64,000 nucleotides of DNA, taken from positions 2,232,001-2,296,000 of the forward strand of contig CM082578.2 of NCBI GenBank assembly GCA_040954595.2, given 5' to 3'. The DNA is from Balanoglossus misakiensis (lineage: Eukaryota > Hemichordata). Shown here in pieces: positions 59,106 to 64,000 of the stretch (positions are counted from its first letter, which is position 1; every line of letters begins with the position of its first letter). The translations under genes and the position numbers were made by a program. The notes under the pieces are model-generated. The model saw only the letters and a program-made list of their open reading frames with translations, searched no databases and was not told the DNA's origin.

Positions 59106-61958
59106 TTAAGACTTTTCTACCAAAATACAAGAAGTATTGCTGGTCCAAACAAGCTTCCCAAGTTTAACATTCAATTTTCTGATGCTGTGTTTGACTTGAT
59201 TGTAATCACAGAAACTTGGTTGCACACCTCGGTTAACTGCAGTGAACTCCTAAACAATCAGTACTCTATTTTTCGTCGCGATCGTGATGCATCGACCAGT
59301 TGCAAGTCCCGTGGTGGTGGAGTACTCATCGCAGTCAGATCGGATATAGAAGCTCGTCAGTGCTCTGATGTAGATTCTAATGCTAACATTGAAATTATAT
59401 GGATCCAACTTAATCTTTTAAACACCAATCTGTATCTAGGTGTTGTTTATATGCCGCCAAACTCCAACCTTCAGTCATATAACATTCTAGACGATAGTAT
59501 TGACCGTATAAGTCATCTTTGTACGCCTAATGACTCCATTCTGCTGCTTGGTGACTTCAATCTACCAGATATCTCTTGGGTTCCTGATGTGGAGTTGGAC
59601 CACTTTGTTCCTAGTGCATGGTCCTCTGCTTCTTCTGAGAGATTTATTGATACTCTTAACGAACACAATCTGCTCCAAGTAAACGGTCATCCCACCTGTA
59701 ATGGTCATACACTTGACCTGGTTTGTTCAAGCTTCACCAAGATTTCCGTTTCAGTAAGTGAATCTGTTATTCCATCTGACCATCTTCCACTCGAATGTGA
59801 CATTAATCTGGCTGCTCCAAAGCGGGTTTCTTACCCTGATCTTTGGGTCTACAACTATAAGAATGCGGACTTCGACCACTTAAAAACCAATATTTCCTCA
59901 CTCCCTTGGACTGCACTTCTAAACAGCTCCAACATCGACGATGATGCTGAACTTTTCTATGACCTCCTACAATCGGCTATAGACGACACAATTCCTAAAG
60001 TCCGCATAAAAAGAAGAAAGTTCCCCCTGTGGTTTGACGCCGATCTAATCTCCCTTGTAAGGGAGAAGGAAATCGCGAGACGCCAGTATAAACGCACTCA
60101 GACTCGTTCCGACTACTCTGTCTTCTCGCGTCTGCGTGCTCAACTTAACCTAGCCAAGGACGTACGTTATCGGGAATATCTCTCAGATGTCCAGGCCTCC
60201 ATCCACGAAAACAGCAAACGTTTTTGGGGTTATGCGAAATCCAAGCGTAAATTGACTCTGAACTCTTTTAACTTTGAACTTAACGGCAAGCAGTCTAACT
60301 CAGGCTCCGAAGCTGCTCAACTTTTTGCCGATTTTTTTGCCTCTGTTTTCACTGAAAACAATGACCCTAATTTACCTGAGCTTAATTATCCTTGCTTTGG
60401 GCAACTCTCACATGTCAATATCAGTACCCAGAGTATTGAGAAAGCCATCGCATCTCTTGACTTGAACAAAGCCAGTGGCCCGGATGGTTTATCCGCCCGT
60501 GTCATTAAACACTGTTCAGATGTTATTGTTGTCCCCCTCCAGATTTTATTCCAAAAATCAATTTATCTGGGACAGTTTCCTACCAAGTACAAACAGGCCA
60601 ATGTTGTCCCCATTTTTAAATCTGGTCGCCAATCCTTTGTTGAGAATTACCGCCCCATCTCCTTGTTGCCTCTTTTTGCTAAGATTTTCGAAGCTGTTAT
60701 TGTCCCTCATATCTACCAGCATGTTCGACCAAATATATCCATTTATCAGCATGGATTTGTTAAAAATAGATCTACCACAACAAACTTAGTGGCTTACACT
60801 GATTTCATTTCAGCTTCATTGAACGACAAAGAACAGGTAGATTCAATCTACACTGATTTTAGCAAGGCGTTTGACAGTGTCTGTCACACACTACTGCTGT
60901 ACAAAGCCGCCAAATTTGGTATATGTGGCAATTTGCACAGCTGGCTGGCGTCGTATCTCCATCTCAGACAACAGAGGGTGGTGTTTGGCAGTCACTCGTC
61001 AAACAGCTTCACTGCTACATCGGGGGTCCCACAAGGTTCACTCTTGGGGCCACTACTTTTTGTAATGTATATAAATGATATATCACTGTTAGATATTTCT
61101 GCAAAGCTCAGCATGTATGCCGACGATGCTAAGATTTACCGTACCATCACCTCCTCCGCTGATTGTGACTTGTTACAGAAAGACCTTGATAAATTTGCTC
61201 TCTGGTGTGACAACTGGAAGTTGTCACCTAATATCAATAAATGCAAATTCATCAGTTTCACCCTAAAGAAAAGGGTTATTTCATCTACTGACTACTCTAT
61301 CAATGGCACTCCCCTTCAACGTGTTTCTGTAATCAAGGACTTGGGCATATACCTTACTTCTAATCTCAATTATTCTTTTCACATAAATAACACAGTATCC
61401 AGAGCCTTCAAATCTCTGGGTTTTATTAAGCGCCTCTGCCAGCCTTTTAATGACATGTCCGCAATTATTTCTCTATATTTTGTTTATGTAAGATCTATTC
61501 TAGAGTATGGCTCTGTTGTGTGGTCACCCCACCAACAGGGCCTGTCAGACAAGATTGAGCGGGTACAAATTAAGTTTGTGAAGTACATTTGTTGCAAACT
61601 CAATATTCACTGCAGCAGGTCCAGCTACCCTATTTATTGTAGATTACTGAATATCCCAATGTTATATAACAGAAGATTCACCCTTGACATGTGTTTTTTA
61701 TACAAAATTATCCACTCACAGTATGATTCACCTGGTATTTTAAATCAAATATGTTTTTATGCCCCTAGTAGAAATTTACGCAAGAAACCCTTTTTTAAAC
61801 CCGACTTGTGCTCCGTTAATTGTAGAAAATTCTCGACAATGCTCAGATGCATGTCTGCTTTTAATGAGATTTCTTCTAAATGTAATATTGATATTTTTAC
61901 TACGCTCCATAGTTTTAAATCTATTTTATCCAGTCATTTTAATGGTACTGTTCCTTGA
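59106..61958 (+). CDS. Endonuclease-reverse transcriptase ORF of element B3 (5' partial, otherwise open)
   Basis: Open from the first base of the element for 950 codons, without an initiating ATG because the element is 5'-truncated. APE-type endonuclease: YQNTRS (about 5-10), ITETWL (about 33), GDFN (D150), SDH (224-226). RT: motif A TDFSKAFD (D584), SGVPQGSLLGPLLF, and YADD (D673, D674). A C-terminal region with several Cys and His follows. All visible catalytic residues are intact, unlike B1 (YADD deleted) and B2 (endonuclease lost). Without its 5' UTR it probably lacks a promoter and start, so activity is doubtful. Confidence 0.9.
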   Translation, partial: LRLFYQNTRSIAGPNKLPKFNIQFSDAVFDLIVITETWLHTSVNCSELLNNQYSIFRRDRDASTSCKSRGGGVLIAVRSDIEARQCSDVDSNANIEIIWIQLNLLNTNLYLGVVYMPPNSNLQSYNILDDSIDRISHLCTPNDSILLLGDFNLPDISWVPDVELDHFVPSAWSSASSERFIDTLNEHNLLQVNGHPTCNGHTLDLVCSSFTKISVSVSESVIPSDHLPLECDINLAAPKRVSYPDLWVYNYKNADFDHLKTNISSLPWTALLNSSNIDDDAELFYDLLQSAIDDTIPKVRIKRRKFPLWFDADLISLVREKEIARRQYKRTQTRSDYSVFSRLRAQLNLAKDVRYREYLSDVQASIHENSKRFWGYAKSKRKLTLNSFNFELNGKQSNSGSEAAQLFADFFASVFTENNDPNLPELNYPCFGQLSHVNISTQSIEKAIASLDLNKASGPDGLSARVIKHCSDVIVVPLQILFQKSIYLGQFPTKYKQANVVPIFKSGRQSFVENYRPISLLPLFAKIFEAVIVPHIYQHVRPNISIYQHGFVKNRSTTTNLVAYTDFISASLNDKEQVDSIYTDFSKAFDSVCHTLLLYKAAKFGICGNLHSWLASYLHLRQQRVVFGSHSSNSFTATSGVPQGSLLGPLLFVMYINDISLLDISAKLSMYADDAKIYRTITSSADCDLLQKDLDKFALWCDNWKLSPNINKCKFISFTLKKRVISSTDYSINGTPLQRVSVIKDLGIYLTSNLNYSFHINNTVSRAFKSLGFIKRLCQPFNDMSAIISLYFVYVRSILEYGSVVWSPHQQGLSDKIERVQIKFVKYICCKLNIHCSRSSYPIYCRLLNIPMLYNRRFTLDMCFLYKIIHSQYDSPGILNQICFYAPSRNLRKKPFFKPDLCSVNCRKFSTMLRCMSAFNEISSKCNIDIFTTLHSFKSILSSHFNGTVP

Positions 61959-62120
61959 TTTATATTTATATTTTACGTGACATGTGTTACTTTTTTCGGT
62001 GTCTTGTTTATCAGTTAGTTTTTGTTTTGTGATTTAATTGTTTTTATTGTTTCCCAGATCTGTAAGTGGGTTTGCCCGTTGATCTGTGTAATAAATAAAT
62101 ATATAAAAAAAAAAAAAAAA
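59106..62120 (+). mobile_element. Non-LTR retrotransposon B, copy B3 (best preserved)
   Basis: 3,015 bp between GTAAGCT duplications at 59099-59105 and 62121-62127, ending in (AAAT)n and poly(A). The 5' truncation point equals that of B1. The 3' UTR (61959-62120) has no gene. It holds the complete endonuclease-RT frame from just inside the endonuclease N-terminus. Confidence 0.94.
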
Positions 62121-62352
62121 GTAAGCTGGACACTACTCACTCCGAGCCCGACCTGGTAATTTGTATGTTGTCCATCGAGCGCCTATAGCTTAGACCTATA
62201 CAGGAGAGAACGGTTTATGAAGTTATGTTCAACAAAAATATATGATCATGGAATTAAAGAATTTGGAGAAAAAAAATATAATTAAAAATGGACGTTTACG
62301 ACGACAAAAAGGAAGACTGTTTAATGCAAAAGTTAAGAAAAAGGAAAAATTC

Positions 62353-62472
62353 AAGCCTACGGCACGTGGTATTCCCAGGCGGTCACCCATCCAAGTACTA
62401 ACCACGCCCAACGCAGCTTAACTTCGGTGATCGGACGAGAACCGGTGTATTCGACGTGGTATGGCCGTAGGC
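62353..62472 (-). rRNA. 5S ribosomal RNA (copy 41)
   Basis: Consensus gene; counterpart of copy 23 without its box A substitution. Confidence 0.98.
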
Positions 62473-63417
62473 AAACACTGCTTGAATTTCTACAATTATT
62501 AAGCAAACGGAAGCTTCACTAACACATAGGCGTACACACAGAGCACGCGGCACGATAATTGTGTGCGTGGCCAGCTGATTGACCGACCCTATCTTATAAT
62601 TTATATGGGAGAGAGCGGTTTTGTCTTGTTATATCCTACAAAAAGTGACCATATTAAAGTGGAGAAATAATGACCTGATAATTTGTGTGGCCGATCGACC
62701 GTCCCTATCTAAGGCCTATATTGGCATGTTATGCAAGACACACTATTCGAAATAACGCCTGTCCGACAGTCCGAGACTGGTTGTTTTTCCATCAGACTGA
62801 TAGTAAAAAAGTTACCAGTCCGGCGGACAGGTTGAATTTAGCGTGGAGTTGACTTGTTTGCGGTATCATAGACGTACGTGACCCCATCGTGACCCTGGCT
62901 GTCCGGGATAGCACCACCAATGATATCTTTTAGACCATCCTCTGTTTATTAGGCCCCTATTGCAATTAATTACCGTCCCTATCTTATATTGGAGGGCACG
63001 GGTTTGTCTTGGCATGTTATGCAAAACACTTGAAAGATGAATTTTTTTTTTAAATGACGTTTATGACATACAGATGTAACCGACCCCATAAGGTCCCAAT
63101 GGTATATATTTACATCATACACCAAATTGGACTTAAAAACAAAAAATTGAAAGCCGCTGGAGTTTCTGCGACTATGAACTCAACGTAAGCTGGACACTAC
63201 TCACTCCGAGCCCGACCTGGTAATTTGTATGTTGTCCATCGAGCGCCTATAGCTTAGACCTATACAGGAGAGAACGGTTTATGAAGTGATGTTCAACAAA
63301 AATATATGATCATGGAATTAAAGAATTTGGAGAAAAAAAAATATAATTAAAAATGGACGTTTACGACGACAAAAAGGAAGACTGTTTAATGCAAAAGTTA
63401 AGAAAAAGGAAAAATTC

Positions 63418-63537
63418 AAGCCTACGGCACGTGGTATTCCCAGGCGGTCACCCATCCAAGTACTAACCACGCCCAACGCAGCTTAACTTCGGTGATCGGA
63501 CGAGAACCGGTGTATTCGACGTGGTATGGCCGTAGGC
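63418..63537 (-). rRNA. 5S ribosomal RNA (copy 42)
   Basis: Consensus gene; counterpart of copy 24. Confidence 0.98.
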
Positions 63538-64000
63538 AAACACTGCTTGAATTTCTACAATTATTAAGCAAACGGAAGCTTCACTAACACATAGGCGTAC
63601 ACACAGAGCACGCGGCACGATTATTGTGTGCGTGGCCAGCTGATTGACCGACCCTATCTTATAATTTATATGGGAGAGAGCGGTTTTGTCTTGTTATATC
63701 CTACAAAAAGTGACCATATTAAAGTGGAGAAATAATGACCTGATAATTTGTGTGGCCGATCGACCGTCCCTATCTAAGGCCTATATTGGTATGTTATGCA
63801 AGACACACTATTCGAAATAACGCCTGTCCGACAGTCCGAGACTGGTTGTTTTTCCATCAGACTGATAGTAAAAAAGTTACCAGTCCGGCGGACAGGTTGA
63901 ATTTAGCGTGGAGTTGACTTGTTTGCGGTATCATAGACGTACGTGACCCCATCGTGACCCTGGCTGTCCGGGATAGCACCACCAACGATATCTTTTAGAC

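Larger units (their letters stand above)
62121..64000. repeat. 5S array segment, copies 41-42 and right edge
   Basis: Begins with the right GTAAGCT of B3 and matches 36327-38206 at offset 25,794, including attggcatg (near 62721) and gaagtgatgttc (near 63284). The window ends mid-spacer, so the array continues. Confidence 0.96.

Noticed and set aside
1-64000. CRISPR-like or phage array because of regular repetition
   Set aside because: The period is about 1.065 kb with an rRNA gene in each unit, and the content is clearly metazoan (Pol III 5S, LINE and Gypsy elements).

Overview
The window is a metazoan (most likely marine invertebrate) 5S ribosomal DNA cluster. It is built from a tandem unit of about 1,062-1,072 bp, and each unit carries one 120-nt 5S rRNA gene on the minus strand. 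I count 42 5S genes. The 5S sequence has a perfect 9-bp terminal helix, the internal Pol III control region and a T-run terminator. It resembles cnidarian, mollusc or sponge 5S, but I cannot assign a phylum. No single-copy host protein gene is visible. The repeated 60-aa and 92-aa minus-strand frames are shadows of the rRNA gene and spacer.

The array is interrupted by three kinds of retroelement, all on the plus strand and so opposite to 5S transcription, and all in the spacer. (A) A 5'-truncated CR1/L2-like non-LTR element of about 2.02 kb is present in four copies (5987, 17092, 51030, 56023), plus a 268-bp tail fragment at 8587. (B) A 5'-truncated APE-type non-LTR element (Jockey/CR1-like) is present at 26567 (damaged), 34436 (deleted 5' part) and 59106 (950-codon open frame). 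(C) A 5,263-bp Ty3/Gypsy LTR retrotransposon (mag/SURL-like) lies at 9481-14743. It has identical 188-bp LTRs, a tRNA-Ser(GCU)-type primer binding site and one gag-pol frame.

Layout: 1-5986 array (six 5S); 5987-8010 A1; 8011-9480 two 5S units, the first an 844-bp chimera holding the A tail; 9481-14743 Gypsy; 14744-17091 array; 17092-19118 A2; 19119-26566 array (seven 5S); 26567-29459 B1; 29460-34435 array (five 5S); 34436-36326 B2; 36327-51029 array (14 5S); 51030-53053 A3; 53054-56022 array; 56023-58049 A4; 58050-59105 array; 59106-62120 B3; 62121-64000 array. Both window edges fall inside the array.

The most informative signal is how the array evolves. All A copies share the same two junctions, the same 227-bp spacer deletion and the same one-base frameshift. 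All B copies share the same 3' junction. They are therefore copies made by duplication of multi-unit blocks, not independent insertions. Positions 1 to about 19.6 kb match 45,044 to about 58.6 kb unit for unit. The offset changes from 45,043 to 38,931, a drop of 6,112 bp, which equals the extra 844-bp chimeric unit plus the 5,268-bp Gypsy insertion (with target duplication). A second block, about 34.44-38.2 kb, matches about 60.23-64.0 kb at offset 25,794.
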